Assembly: GCF_000600085.1 (NCBI RefSeq)
Contig: NZ_CP006821.1
Location: 1,240,001-1,304,000 of the forward strand
Source of the DNA: Helicobacter pylori oki112
Lineage (GTDB): Bacteria; Campylobacterota; Campylobacteria; Campylobacterales; Helicobacteraceae
DNA: 64,000 bases
Direction of reading: 5' to 3'
The translations under genes were made by a program, and so were the position numbers. Shown one piece after another: positions 9,685 through 19,413 of this stretch. A model generated the notes under the pieces. That model did no database searches and was not told where the DNA came from. It saw only the letters and a list, made by a program, of their open reading frames with translations. Numbering within the stretch: position 1 is the stretch's first letter; every line of letters begins with the position of its first letter.

Positions 9685-9876
9685 ATGAATACAGAAATTT
9701 TAACCATCATGTTAGTTGTCTCAGTGCTTATGGGATTAATAGGCTTAATAGCGTTTTTATGGGGGGTTAAAAGCGGTCAGTTTGACGATGAAAAACGCAT
9801 GCTTGAAAGCGTGTTGTATGACAGCACGAGCGATTTGAACGAAGCGATTTTACAAGAAAAACGCCAAGAGAATTAA
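9685..9876 (+). CDS. ccoS: CcoS, cbb3 oxidase assembly protein
   Basis: A 63-residue single-pass membrane protein with one N-terminal helix (residues about 5-29) followed by the CcoS signature FLWGVKSGQFDD. CcoS is needed for haem and copper insertion into cbb3-type cytochrome c oxidase, the only terminal oxidase of H. pylori. The acidic, charged tail of about 30 residues is typical. The gene lies 25 bp before fqrB and is probably co-transcribed with it. Small size makes this gene easy to miss or call hypothetical (HP1163). Confidence 0.85.
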   Translation: MNTEILTIMLVVSVLMGLIGLIAFLWGVKSGQFDDEKRMLESVLYDSTSDLNEAILQEKRQEN

Positions 9877-9901
9877 AAAATTAAAATAAAAAGGATAGAA
9901 A

Positions 9902-10873
9902 ATGAGTCAAGAAGTTTTAGACGTGTTGATAGTGGGCGCAGGGCCTGGGGGCATTGCCACAGCTATAGAATGCGAAATAGCCGGCGTTAAAAAGGTGCTT
10001 TTATGCGAAAAAACCGAAAGCCATTCAGGCATGCTGGAAAAGTTTTATAAAGCCGGTAAAAGGATTGATAAAGATTATAAAAAGCAAGTCGTAGAGCTTA
10101 AAGGGCATATCCCTTTTAAAGACAGCTTTAAAGAAGAAACTTTAGAGAATTTCACTAATCTTTTAAAAGAGCACCGCATCACGCCAAGCTATAAAACCGA
10201 TATTGAGAGCGTGAAAAAAGAAGGCGAATACTTTAAAATCACCACCACTTCTAACACAACCTATCATGCTAAATTTGTGGTGGTTGCGATCGGGAAAATG
10301 GGCCAACCAAACCGCCCTACTTATAAAATCCCTGTTGCACTCTCCAAACAAGTGGTTTTTAGCATCAACGATTGTAAGGAAAATGAAAAAACCCTTGTGA
10401 TCGGCGGAGGCAACTCAGCGGTGGAATACGCCATTGCTTTGTGCAAAACCACCCCTACCACCCTCAATTACCGCAAAAAAGAATTCAGCCGTATCAATGA
10501 AGACAACGCTAAAAATTTGCAAGAAGTCCTAGACAATAACACGCTTAAAAGCAAGCTTGGAGTGGATATTGAAAGCCTAGAAGAAGATAACACTCAAATT
10601 AAGGTTAATTTCACCGATAACACGAGCGAGAGTTTTGATCGCTTGCTGTATGCGATCGGAGGCTCTACCCCTTTAGAGTTTTTTAAACGCTGTTCTTTAG
10701 AATTAGATCCTAGCACCAATATCCCTGTGGTGAAAGAAAATTTAGAGAGCAACAATATCCCTAATTTGTTCATCGTGGGCGATATTTTATTCAAATCAGG
10801 AGCGAGCATCGCTACCGCACTAAATCATGGCTATGATGTTGCGCAAGAAATCGCTAAAAGGTTGTGCTCTTAA
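9902..10873 (+). CDS. fqrB: FqrB-type flavodoxin:quinone/NADP reductase
   Basis: A 323-residue FAD- and NAD(P)H-binding oxidoreductase with a thioredoxin-reductase-like fold. The FAD motif GAGPGG is at 12-17, the NADPH motif VIGGGNSAVEYA at 167-177, and the FAD motif with IVGDILFKSG near 287. The redox-active CxxC of true thioredoxin reductase is absent: only single Cys occur in the NADPH domain (for example Cys158). From memory this is HP1164, once called thioredoxin reductase 2 and later shown to be FqrB, the partner that moves electrons between flavodoxin and NADPH. Its position near fldA fits that role. Preceded by AAAAGGA. Confidence 0.88.
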   Translation: MSQEVLDVLIVGAGPGGIATAIECEIAGVKKVLLCEKTESHSGMLEKFYKAGKRIDKDYKKQVVELKGHIPFKDSFKEETLENFTNLLKEHRITPSYKTDIESVKKEGEYFKITTTSNTTYHAKFVVVAIGKMGQPNRPTYKIPVALSKQVVFSINDCKENEKTLVIGGGNSAVEYAIALCKTTPTTLNYRKKEFSRINEDNAKNLQEVLDNNTLKSKLGVDIESLEEDNTQIKVNFTDNTSESFDRLLYAIGGSTPLEFFKRCSLELDPSTNIPVVKENLESNNIPNLFIVGDILFKSGASIATALNHGYDVAQEIAKRLCS

Positions 10874-10879
10874 AGCCGC

Positions 10880-12040
10880 TCACTCATCAAACGGCTTAGC
10901 CTTATACAAAAAGAAAAAGAGAATGAGAAGCGTTAGAGCAAAATGCATGGTTATGATAGTTAGGGGTGAAAAGTAACGCAGTTCCAAACTGCTGAGCGAT
11001 AAGATTAGCACAGAGACCACGCGCACACAGCTTGATAAAAGCGATGAGAGCGATGAAATGTTGTTTTTAGAAACGAATTTGGAGAATTGATACCCCAAGC
11101 AATAACTCATATAAGTGAAAAACGCCACCATGAGCGCATACACCCCTATGAAACAATAAGGGATATTCATAAGCAATAAGGGGCTAACGCCCAGTAACAC
11201 CAAAAGCGAACTTAGGGTGATTTTTTGGCTGTAATTTGAAGCTTTTAAAAAATGAATGAGGATAGAAATCACTTGAAAAGCGATATAAAATATAAAAAGG
11301 TATTGCTCTTTAATGCCTTGTTTTAAAAAATACGCTTGCCACATTTGAAAATGGCTCATAAAAAAGACGGGCGTAATCAAATGCCCCACTAACAAAATTT
11401 TAAGCTTGGGGTTATCTTTAAGCTCTTTAAGGCTGCCTTTGACCTGCTCTTTAAGGAGTTTCAAACTTTTTTGGCTTTTAAAATCCTCTTCTTTTTCTTT
11501 AAAATAAAAAATGATCGTTAGCACGCAGAGCATGATTAAAAAAATCCCCACAATATACAGCATCGCATGGACTTTGAGATACAAAAACGACCCCAAAGAA
11601 CTCCCTATAATCATGCCTAAATAAGTGATTTGATTGTTTTTGGCTAAAAACTTGGACAAATCCTTTTTGTTTTCTTTAATGTCTGTGATGAGTGAAGCTT
11701 CAATCGTGCCGCTAGAGCATGCGCTATACAAACCATACAGCCCCCATGCTACAAGCATGAAAATAAAGCTATCAAAAAACAGCACAAACGAAAAACTAGC
11801 GATTAAAAAGGCATTAGAAACCAGGAATAAATTCTTCCGGCTCATCAAATCCGCTAAAACACCGCTTGGGTATTCAGCCACCAGCACGCAAAAGCTAAAA
11901 AAGGTTTGCACGAGCAAGATTTCACTCAAACTAAGCCCTTTAGAAAGCAACAAGGGGGTTAAAATCGCATGGGGTAAGCTTTGAGCGATAATTAAGAGAA
12001 AATTCGCCCCATAGTAAGCTAAAATGTTTTTTCTTAACAT
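10880..12040 (-). CDS. MFS transporter (drug-efflux type)
   Basis: A 386-residue major facilitator with about 12 hydrophobic helices and motif A in loop 2-3 (GVLADLMSRKNLF). It corresponds to HP1165, annotated as a tetracycline-resistance-like (TetA(P)) exporter. The sequence itself supports an MFS carrier but not the substrate. It converges with fqrB, with stops 7 bp apart, and is divergent from pgi. Confidence 0.8.
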   Translation of the reverse strand: MLRKNILAYYGANFLLIIAQSLPHAILTPLLLSKGLSLSEILLVQTFFSFCVLVAEYPSGVLADLMSRKNLFLVSNAFLIASFSFVLFFDSFIFMLVAWGLYGLYSACSSGTIEASLITDIKENKKDLSKFLAKNNQITYLGMIIGSSLGSFLYLKVHAMLYIVGIFLIMLCVLTIIFYFKEKEEDFKSQKSLKLLKEQVKGSLKELKDNPKLKILLVGHLITPVFFMSHFQMWQAYFLKQGIKEQYLFIFYIAFQVISILIHFLKASNYSQKITLSSLLVLLGVSPLLLMNIPYCFIGVYALMVAFFTYMSYCLGYQFSKFVSKNNISSLSSLLSSCVRVVSVLILSLSSLELRYFSPLTIITMHFALTLLILFFFLYKAKPFDE

Positions 12041-12065
12041 TTGAAAATTATAATTAAAACTAGCT

Positions 12066-12071
12066 TATAAT
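12066..12071 (+). promoter_or_regulatory. -10 element for pgi
   Basis: TATAAT, 33 bp upstream of the pgi ATG in the spacer divergent from the MFS gene. Confidence 0.55.
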
Positions 12072-12103
12072 ACAGCGTTATATCTTTTATTTAAGGGGTA
12101 TTG

Positions 12104-13741
12104 ATGCTAACCCAATTAAAAACTTATCCAAAATTACTCAAACATTATGAAGAAATCAAAGAAGCGCATATGCACGACTGGTTTTCTAAAGACAAAGAGC
12201 GAGCGAGCCGTTATTTCGTGCAATTGGAAAGCTTGAGCTTGGATTATTCCAAAAACCGCTTGAACGATACCACTTTAAAGCTTCTTTTTGAATTGGCGAA
12301 TGACTGCTCTTTAAAAGAAAAGATTGAGGCGATGTTTAAGGGCGAAAAAATCAACACCACCGAAAAAAGGGCCGTTTTACACACCGCCTTAAGGAGTTTG
12401 AACGACGCAGAAATCTTGCTAGACAACATGGAAGTGTTAAAAAGTGTTCGGAGCGTTTTAAAACGCATGCGAGCCTTTAGCGATAGCGTGAGGAGCGGTA
12501 AAAGATTGGGCTATACCAATCAAGTGATCACCGATATTGTCAATATCGGTATTGGGGGGTCAGATTTAGGCGCTTTAATGGTTTGCACCGCTCTAAAACG
12601 CTACGGCCATCCGAGATTAAAAATGCATTTTGTGTCTAATGTGGATGGCACGCAGATTTTAGACGTTTTGGAAAAAATCAATCCGGCCAGCACGCTTTTT
12701 ATCGTAGCTTCCAAGACTTTTTCCACTCAAGAAACCTTAACCAACGCCCTAACCGCTAGAAAATGGTTTGTAGAAAGAAGTGGCAATGAAAAGCATATCG
12801 CTAAGCACTTTGTAGCGGTATCCACCAATAAAGAAGCTGTGCAACAATTTGGCATTGACGAGCATAACATGTTTGAATTTTGGGATTTTGTAGGGGGGCG
12901 CTATAGCTTGTGGTCGGCCATTGGCTTGTCCATTATGATCTATTTAGGGAAGAAAAATTTTAACGCTCTTTTGAAAGGGGCGTATTTGATGGATGAGCAT
13001 TTTAGAAACGCCCCTTTTGAAAGCAATTTACCCGTTTTAATGGGGCTAATTGGCGTGTGGTATATCAATTTTTTCCAATCCAAAAGCCATTTAATCGCTC
13101 CTTACGATCAGTATTTGAGGCATTTCCCTAAATTCATTCAGCAATTGGATATGGAAAGCAATGGCAAACGCATCAGCAAAAAAGGCGAAACCATCCCCTA
13201 TGACACATGCCCTGTTGTTTGGGGCGATATGGGCATTAACGCTCAGCACGCCTTTTTCCAGCTCTTGCACCAAGGCACGCATTTAATACCCATTGATTTT
13301 ATCGCTTCCTTAGATAAAAAGCCTAACGCTAAAGGCCACCATGAGATTTTATTCAGCAACGTTTTAGCACAAGCGCAAGCTTTTATGAAAGGCAAGAGTT
13401 ATGAAGAAGCGCTTGGGGAATTGCTCTTTAAAGGATTAGACAAAGATGAAGCCAAAGATTTAGCCCACCACAGGGTGTTTTTTGGCAACCGCCCCTCTAA
13501 TATCCTTTTATTAGAAAAGATTTCACCAAGCAATATTGGGGCGTTAGTGGCTCTTTATGAGCATAAAGTCTTTGTGCAAGGGGTTATTTGGGATATTAAC
13601 AGCTTTGATCAATGGGGCGTGGAGCTTGGGAAAGAATTGGCCGTGCCGATTTTACAAGAATTAGAAGGGCATAAAAGCAACGCTTATTTTGACAGCTCCA
13701 CTAAGCATTTAATAGAATTGTATAAAAATTACAACCAATAG
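12104..13741 (+). CDS. pgi: Glucose-6-phosphate isomerase
   Basis: Interconverts glucose-6-phosphate and fructose-6-phosphate in the cytoplasm. In H. pylori, which lacks a complete glycolysis, it mainly serves gluconeogenesis and feeds sugar phosphates to envelope synthesis. It is 545 residues with both PGI signatures: [14 protein letters not shown] near residue 263 and [13 protein letters not shown] near residue 502. AAGGGG lies 9 bp before ATG 12104; a TTG immediately upstream is the alternative and adds one residue. It is probably monocistronic. Confidence 0.97.
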   Translation: MLTQLKTYPKLLKHYEEIKEAHMHDWFSKDKERASRYFVQLESLSLDYSKNRLNDTTLKLLFELANDCSLKEKIEAMFKGEKINTTEKRAVLHTALRSLNDAEILLDNMEVLKSVRSVLKRMRAFSDSVRSGKRLGYTNQVITDIVNIGIGGSDLGALMVCTALKRYGHPRLKMHFVSNVDGTQILDVLEKINPASTLFIVASKTFSTQETLTNALTARKWFVERSGNEKHIAKHFVAVSTNKEAVQQFGIDEHNMFEFWDFVGGRYSLWSAIGLSIMIYLGKKNFNALLKGAYLMDEHFRNAPFESNLPVLMGLIGVWYINFFQSKSHLIAPYDQYLRHFPKFIQQLDMESNGKRISKKGETIPYDTCPVVWGDMGINAQHAFFQLLHQGTHLIPIDFIASLDKKPNAKGHHEILFSNVLAQAQAFMKGKSYEEALGELLFKGLDKDEAKDLAHHRVFFGNRPSNILLLEKISPSNIGALVALYEHKVFVQGVIWDINSFDQWGVELGKELAVPILQELEGHKSNAYFDSSTKHLIELYKNYNQ

Positions 13742-14047
13742 GCTTTGTTTGATAACAAGATAAAACCTAAAAAACAATCAAGCAAAGCTTAACCCCATTC
13801 TCAAGCACTCCGTTCAAAATGATCCGTCAATCATAACGGATTTTAGCGCCACATATTAGCCATTTGAATTTAAAGAGAGTAAATTTTCCACAAATTAATC
13901 GTTTTTAGCTTTTAGAAGTTGGATTTTCTCATCATATGCATTATTTTACATATTATAATTATTTCAAAGCTAAGAATAATAAAAATCAAAGAATAGATTT
14001 ATCTTTAAAAGTATTTGTATTTATCAATCTCATTTTAGGAGACATGC
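13742..14047 (+). other. Intergenic region pgi-hofH
   Basis: A 306-bp gap with no gene visible. It starts with an imperfect inverted repeat (GGCTTTGTTTGA near 13741 against TCAAGCAAAGCTT near 13779), a possible pgi mRNA 3' structure with a long loop. The second half is very AT-rich, with TATAAT at 13954-13959 as a candidate -10 for hofH about 90 bp upstream of its start. Confidence 0.6.
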
Positions 14048-15463
14048 ATGAAAAAGGCAAGTCAGGTTTTATTCTTTGGGGCATTTTTAAGCTCTTCGTT
14101 ACAAGGTTTTGAAGCTAAGCTCAATGGCTTTGTGGATCAATCCAGCACTATCGGCTTTAACCAGCATAAAATCAATAAAGAAAGAGGCATCTACCCTATG
14201 CAGCAATTCGCAACGATTGCGGGCTATTTAGGGCTTGGTTTTAGCTTGTTACCCAAAAAGGTTTCAGACCATGTTCTAAAAGGCAAAATAGGGGGCATGG
14301 TGGGATCTATTTTCTATGACGGCACGAAGAAATTTGAAGACGGATCTGTAGCTTACAACCTCTTTGGTTATTATGATGGGTTCATGGGGGGTTATACAAA
14401 CATCTTACAAACCGATAGCCTTGAAACACAGAACATGAAACACAATAAAAATGTCCGCAATTATGTCTTTAGCGATGCGTATTTAGAATACGCTTATAAG
14501 AATTATTTTGAAATAAAAGCCGGACGCTATTTATCCACTATGCCTTATAAAAGCGGTCAAACGCAAGGCTTTCAAGTTTCTGGGCAATACAAGCATGCGC
14601 GCTTGACTTGGTTTAGCTCTTTTGGGAGGGCGTTCGCTTATGGTTCGTTTTTGATGGATTGGTTTGCCGCACGAACCACTTATAGCGGAGGCTTCACCAA
14701 AAACGATAAGGGAGGTTATGATAGCCATGGGAAAAAGGTGCTTTATGGCACGCATGCGGTGCAACTCACCTATAAACCTCATCGTTTCCTCATAGAAGGC
14801 TTTTATTACCTTTCGCCTCAAATCTTTAACGCTCCGGGCGTTAAGATTGGTTGGGACTCTAACCCTAATTTTAGCGGCACAGGCTTTCGCTCTGACACAG
14901 CTGTCATAGGGTTTTTCCCCATTTACTACCCTTGGATGATCGTTAAATCTGATGGGAGTCCGGTCTATAGATACGACACGCCTGCCACTCAAAACGGGCA
15001 AAATCTCATTATCCGCCAACGCTTTGACATCAATAATTACAATGTTTCCATCGCTTTTTATAAAGTCTTTCAAAACGCTAATGGTTGGATAGGCAATATG
15101 GGCAATCCAAGCGGTGTGATAATGGGGAGTAACAGCGTGTATGCGGGTTTTACAGGCACAGCCCTTAAAAGAGACGCCGCTACCATTCTCCTTTCTTGTG
15201 GCGGCACTCATTTTGCCAAAAAATTCACATGGAAATTCGCCACGCAATATTCCAATTCAGTGGTCTCTTGGGAAGCGAGAGCGATGATCTCTTTAGGTTA
15301 TAAATTCACTGAATACTTGAGCGGTAGCGTGGATCTTGCGTATTATGGCGTGCATACTAACAAAGGCTTTAAACCGGGTGAAAACGGGCCTGTGCCTAAA
15401 GACTTCCCCGCCCTTTATTCTGACAGGAGCGCGTTATACACGGCTCTAGTAGCGTCATTTTGA
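14048..15463 (+). CDS. hofH: Hof-family outer-membrane protein HofH
   Basis: A 471-residue outer-membrane beta-barrel protein of the Hof family. The signal peptide (about residues 1-20) ends SSSLQGFEAKLNGFVDQSS. The mature protein alternates aromatic and small residues (for example YLEYAYKNYFEIKAGRYLS), as in porin strands, and ends in VASF with a terminal Phe. AGGAG lies 8 bp before ATG 14048. The Hof members resemble the OprD porin type, but its substrate is unknown. The stop codon lies inside the first of a set of tandem hairpin repeats. The name follows HP1167. Confidence 0.85.
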   Translation: MKKASQVLFFGAFLSSSLQGFEAKLNGFVDQSSTIGFNQHKINKERGIYPMQQFATIAGYLGLGFSLLPKKVSDHVLKGKIGGMVGSIFYDGTKKFEDGSVAYNLFGYYDGFMGGYTNILQTDSLETQNMKHNKNVRNYVFSDAYLEYAYKNYFEIKAGRYLSTMPYKSGQTQGFQVSGQYKHARLTWFSSFGRAFAYGSFLMDWFAARTTYSGGFTKNDKGGYDSHGKKVLYGTHAVQLTYKPHRFLIEGFYYLSPQIFNAPGVKIGWDSNPNFSGTGFRSDTAVIGFFPIYYPWMIVKSDGSPVYRYDTPATQNGQNLIIRQRFDINNYNVSIAFYKVFQNANGWIGNMGNPSGVIMGSNSVYAGFTGTALKRDAATILLSCGGTHFAKKFTWKFATQYSNSVVSWEARAMISLGYKFTEYLSGSVDLAYYGVHTNKGFKPGENGPVPKDFPALYSDRSALYTALVASF

Positions 15464-15570
15464 TGCTACCCTATGATTATGGTAGGCGTCTTTTTGATGC
15501 TATGATCACAAAATATAGTAGGCGTCTTTTGATGCTATCTCCCATGATAGGATAAGCGTTTTTTAACGCT
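15449..15570 (+). repeat. Tandem hairpin repeat at hofH 3' end
   Basis: Four imperfect units at a period of 33-36 bp begin at 15449, 15482, 15518 and 15551. The first three read GTAG(G)CGTC...GATGCTA, each a short stem-loop around a T-rich centre. The fourth has diverged to AGCGTTTTTTAACGCT, a clean hairpin. The first unit contains the last codons and stop of hofH. They may act as a stacked terminator or as mRNA 3' protection. Confidence 0.8.
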
Positions 15571-15785
15571 GTTCCTCTAATCTCTATATATAAAATTTCT
15601 TTTCAAGCAAAAGCCCTTTTTTAAATCATACCCATTAAACAAAATACCTATCATCTTTAAATCATCTTTAAAATTGAGCTTTTAAAAAATCAAGCGATAG
15701 CTTTTTAAAAACCCAAGCAGAAGCCCCAAACATCTTTAGTGTTTGCACGCTTCACAAACGATGTCAAACTTTTTTCTATGGATTT
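15571..15785. other. Intergenic AT-rich spacer hofH-cstA
   Basis: This is the rest of the 346-bp gap between the convergent hofH and cstA genes. I see no reading frame with a plausible start and no RNA gene. It contains only AT-rich sequence before the cstA terminator. Confidence 0.5.
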
Positions 15786-15807
15786 AAAGGGGGTTTAAGC
15801 CCCCTTT
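15786..15807 (-). terminator. cstA terminator
   Basis: AAAGGGGG (15786-15793) pairs with CCCCCTTT (15800-15807) around a 6-nt loop, three bases beyond the cstA stop on the minus strand. Confidence 0.8.
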
Positions 15808-15809
15808 AT

Positions 15810-17873
15810 TCAAGTAGCTTTGATGTAAGGGGTTTCAGCTAACGGCGGATAAATTTGATTTTTAAAATAAGCGTTTGAGCAAATCCTAACGCTCACTATT
15901 AAAACCAATAGCGCCACAAGCATGAAAAACACGCACAAAATCGCATCAATCGCATGGTTAAAAAAGGATTTTTGGAGCGTTTTTAGCGCTTTTTCATCGG
16001 TAGTGGTAGCCATTTTTTCTTTGATGATTTGCATTTGCGCCACATGCGAAACGTTATTAAGCACGCTATCATTACTCTTTGGCATTACTTTTAAAATACC
16101 GCTATAAAAAGTGATAAATAAAATCAAAACTGCTGGTAAGGCGCTTACCATCGCCCCCTTAAAACGCCCCATTTTAAACAACACCACCGTAACCAACAAC
16201 AACGCCATGCCCGCTAACATCTGATTACTCACGCCAAATAAAGGCCATAGCGTATAAATACCTCCTTTAGGATCGATCGTGCCTTGATACAAGAAATACC
16301 CCCACCCTGCCACGCACAAAAGAGTGGCAAAAATCCCAGCCTTATAAGAGCTGAGATTGCCCAAAGGCTTATAAACATTACCGAGCAAATCTTGGATCAT
16401 GAAACGAGCGGTTCGTGTGCCAGCATCCACAGCGGTTAAAATGAACAAAGCTTCAAACAAAATCGCAAAATGATACCAAAACGCCATCACGCTTGGATCC
16501 CCTAAAATGTGATACACGATCATCGCTAAACCGATCGCAAAAGTGGGCGCCCCACCGGTGCGGCTCAAAATGGAGCTTTCGCCAATGTTTTTGGTCATCT
16601 CACGGATTTCTTCAGCGCTGATGCTAAACCCCCATGAGCTAATCACCGAAGCCGCATCAGCTATATCTTTACCGATGCTCACTTCTGGGGAATTGATAGC
16701 GAAATAAAGCCCTGGGTGTAAAATCCCCGCGCACACCAACGCCATAAGAGCCACAACGCTCTCCATCACCATAGAGCCATAGCCCACTAGCCTGGCGTCG
16801 CTTTCTTTAGCGAGCATTTTAGGGGTCGTGCCTGAAGAAATTAAAGCATGAAAGCCGCTAATCGTCCCGCAAGCCACCGTGATAAACAAGAAAGGGAACA
16901 CGCTTCCTGCAAACACAGGCCCACTGCCATCTACAAAGGGCGTGATTTTAGGGATTTGTAAAGGCGGAGCGACAAAAACAATAGCCACAACCAACACCCC
17001 TATAACGCCAATTTTTAAAAAAGTGCTTAAATAATCTCGTGGAGCGAGTAAAAACCATACCGGTAAAATAGAAGCCACAAACCCATAGCCCATGATCATC
17101 CACGCTAAAGAACTGGCCTCAAAAGTGAATATTGACGCTAATTTAGGATCTAAAGAAACGTATTTACCCGCATAAATCGCTATAATCAACAAAATAAAGC
17201 CGATAACAGAAACTTCCAAAATCTTATGCGGCCTGAAAAATCGCATGTAAAGCCCCATAAGAATCGCAATGGGAATAGTCATTGCGATCGTAAAAAAGCC
17301 CCAAGGCGAATGCGCTAAAGCCTTCACCACCACCATCGCTAAAATCGCAATGATAATGAGCATGATCCCTAAAATGCCAAGACTTGCGATCATGCCTACA
17401 AATTGACCCATTTCAAGCTTGATCATTTCGCCTAAAGACTTGCCATCGCGCCTAATGGAAGCAAAAAGCACCACAAAATCATGCACGCAACCCCCTAAAA
17501 CCGAGCCTATCAAAATCCATAAGATAGAGGGCAAGTAACCCATTTGAGCGGCCAGTATCGGGCCTACTAAAGGGCCAGCCCCAGCAATAGCGGCGAAATG
17601 ATGCCCAAAGGTGATGGCTTTATCGGTTGGCACAAAATCCTTGCCGTCATTCCTTACGCATGCAGGCGTGGCTCTGTTATCATCTAGCTTTAACACCTTA
17701 TAAGCGATAAAATGGCTATAAAAACGATAACCTATGCTATAAATGCAAGCGCTCGCTACTACAAGCCATAGCGTGTTGATGCTCTCGCCCTTGTGTAAGG
17801 CTAACACCCCTAAACAGATCGCTCCTAAAATAGCGACAAAAACCCAAGCCAAAGAAACTAAACTTTTTTGCAT
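15810..17873 (-). CDS. cstA: CstA carbon-starvation/peptide transporter
   Basis: A 687-residue inner-membrane protein of the CstA family, with many hydrophobic helices. The conserved N-terminal core FVPTDKAITFGHHFAAIAGA is followed by GPLVGPILAAQMGYLP and then GCVHDFVVLFASIRRDGKS. CstA proteins take up peptides or, in other bacteria, pyruvate; for H. pylori and Campylobacter a role in peptide use is described. I choose ATG 17873 because GAGAGGA lies just upstream and the length then matches the family. An upstream ATG at 17903 would add ten hydrophilic residues. It is transcribed alone, with a strong terminator. Confidence 0.93.
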   Translation of the reverse strand: MQKSLVSLAWVFVAILGAICLGVLALHKGESINTLWLVVASACIYSIGYRFYSHFIAYKVLKLDDNRATPACVRNDGKDFVPTDKAITFGHHFAAIAGAGPLVGPILAAQMGYLPSILWILIGSVLGGCVHDFVVLFASIRRDGKSLGEMIKLEMGQFVGMIASLGILGIMLIIIAILAMVVVKALAHSPWGFFTIAMTIPIAILMGLYMRFFRPHKILEVSVIGFILLIIAIYAGKYVSLDPKLASIFTFEASSLAWMIMGYGFVASILPVWFLLAPRDYLSTFLKIGVIGVLVVAIVFVAPPLQIPKITPFVDGSGPVFAGSVFPFLFITVACGTISGFHALISSGTTPKMLAKESDARLVGYGSMVMESVVALMALVCAGILHPGLYFAINSPEVSIGKDIADAASVISSWGFSISAEEIREMTKNIGESSILSRTGGAPTFAIGLAMIVYHILGDPSVMAFWYHFAILFEALFILTAVDAGTRTARFMIQDLLGNVYKPLGNLSSYKAGIFATLLCVAGWGYFLYQGTIDPKGGIYTLWPLFGVSNQMLAGMALLLVTVVLFKMGRFKGAMVSALPAVLILFITFYSGILKVMPKSNDSVLNNVSHVAQMQIIKEKMATTTDEKALKTLQKSFFNHAIDAILCVFFMLVALLVLIVSVRICSNAYFKNQIYPPLAETPYIKAT

Positions 17874-18084
17874 GTCCTCTCCATTTAATGATTGTTTAAT
17901 CATTGTTGTTAATTTCAGCCAGTTTTTTTATTATAATTCAAATTTTCTTTGAATAGGGACTGAATGGCTCATAAACTTTCCATAATAAGGGCTTGGGTTT
18001 TCCAAACTTCTAACAATTAGGGTAAATAAGAGCTGTTTTTAAACATGATGCTTTAAAGCGTCATTAATTTTAAGGTATAGCGTT

Positions 18085-18738
18085 ATGGCATTAGATTGGG
18101 ATTTTATGTTTCACTCCATCCCTGCGTTTTTTAAGGGGTTAAAACTCACGCTTTATATTTCTTTCTTTGGGATTTTGCTCTCTCTTTTGGTGGGGTTTTT
18201 GTGTGCGATCATTTTGTATTTTAAAACGCGCTTTATCTCTCCTATCGTCTATATCTATGGCGAAATCGCTAGGAACACGCCCCTACTCATCCAGCTTTTC
18301 TTTTTGTATTACGGGTTGAATGAAATCGGTTTGAGCGCTTTAGAATGCGCGATTTTAGCGTTAGGGTTTTTGGGTGGGGGGTATATGAGTCAAAGTTTTT
18401 TGCTTGGGTTTAAAAGCTTAGCTTCTATTCAAAGAGAAAGCGCTTTGAGTTTGGGGTTTGGCCCTTTGAAGATGATGTATTATATTATTCTGCCTCAAAG
18501 TTTAAGCGTTTCTATGCCTTCTATAGGGGCGAATGTGATTTTTTTACTCAAAGAAACTTCTGTGGTGGGCGCGATAGCCCTAACCGATATTATGTTTGTG
18601 GCGAAAGATTTTATTGGCATTTATTACAAAACGACTGAAAGCCTTTTGATGTTAAGCCTCACTTATTTGATCGCTTTACTCCCTTTAAGCGTTTTGCTTG
18701 TGATCTTAGAGCGTTTTTTTAAAAAGAAAGTGGCTTAA
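18085..18738 (+). CDS. glnP: Polar amino-acid ABC transporter permease 1
   Basis: A 217-residue inner-membrane permease of the His/Glu/Gln (HisMQ) type with about five helices. The ABC-contact EAA-like loop is QRESALSLGFGPLKMMYYIILPQS near residues 116-139. First gene of a four-gene importer (two permeases, ATPase, binding lipoprotein); its stop is 2 bp before the second permease. The name glutamine permease is traditional; see the binding protein for a different likely substrate. Confidence 0.9.
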   Translation: MALDWDFMFHSIPAFFKGLKLTLYISFFGILLSLLVGFLCAIILYFKTRFISPIVYIYGEIARNTPLLIQLFFLYYGLNEIGLSALECAILALGFLGGGYMSQSFLLGFKSLASIQRESALSLGFGPLKMMYYIILPQSLSVSMPSIGANVIFLLKETSVVGAIALTDIMFVAKDFIGIYYKTTESLLMLSLTYLIALLPLSVLLVILERFFKKKVA

Positions 18739-18740
18739 AA

Positions 18741-19412
18741 ATGGGAGTTTTACTAGAATTAGACAACCTTAAGCGTTTGTTAGAAGGGTTTGAGATCACT
18801 CTTTTGATCGCTCTTAGCTCTGCGGTTGTTTCAATCGTTGTTGGGATACTTTTGGGGAGCTTGATGGCGTTTGGTTCTAAAATAGTGGTTTTGGCGTGTC
18901 GTGTGTATTTAGAAAGCGTTCGCATTATCCCGCTTTTAGCATGGCTTTTTATCGTGTATTTTGGGTTAGCGAGCTGGTTTGATTTGCATATTAGCGCGGT
19001 TTTAGCGAGCATCATTGTTTTTAGCTTGTGGGGTGGCGCTGAAATGATGGATTTAACCAGAGGGGTTTTAACTTCCGTGAGCAAACACCAAGTAGAAAGC
19101 GCTCTGGCTTTAGGCATGGATTCAAAAAGGGTGATTTTTAACATTATTTTCCCCCAAAGCTTTTTGTCTTTATTGCCCTCAAGCCTTAATTTATTCACGC
19201 GCATGATTAAAACCACGGCTTTAGTCTCTCTCATTGGAGCGGTTGATTTGTTAAAAGTGGGCCAGCAAATCATAGAGCTTAATCTCTTACGCATGCCCAA
19301 TGCGAGCTTTGTGGTTTATGGCGTTATCTTAATGTTTTATTTTACTTTATGCTATAGTTTGAGCCTGTATAGTTCCTATTTAGAAAAAAAATTCCAACAC
19401 ATTAGAGGGTAA
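18741..19412 (+). CDS. glnP: Polar amino-acid ABC transporter permease 2
   Basis: A 223-residue partner permease of the same HisMQ family. The EAA-like loop is QVESALALGMDSKRVIFNI near residue 117, followed by a hydrophobic tail. Its two-base spacing from the first permease, and the single base between it and glnQ, indicate translational coupling. The two permeases probably form a heterodimer in the inner membrane. Confidence 0.9.
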   Translation: MGVLLELDNLKRLLEGFEITLLIALSSAVVSIVVGILLGSLMAFGSKIVVLACRVYLESVRIIPLLAWLFIVYFGLASWFDLHISAVLASIIVFSLWGGAEMMDLTRGVLTSVSKHQVESALALGMDSKRVIFNIIFPQSFLSLLPSSLNLFTRMIKTTALVSLIGAVDLLKVGQQIIELNLLRMPNASFVVYGVILMFYFTLCYSLSLYSSYLEKKFQHIRG

Positions 19413-19413
19413 A

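Noticed and set aside
9902-10873. Calling this gene thioredoxin reductase
   Set aside because: The redox CxxC is missing, so it cannot reduce thioredoxin in the usual way.
13954-13981. TATAATT and AATAATA near the hofH promoter as a possible NikR operator
   Set aside because: The halves fit the NikR half-site pattern, but the spacing is 14 bp rather than 11, and the DNA is so AT-rich that such pairs occur by chance. TATAAT is more simply a -10 box.
14531-15247. 238-residue frame antisense to hofH
   Set aside because: No start signal or recognisable domain; hofH has signal peptide, porin-like strands and terminal Phe in the other strand.
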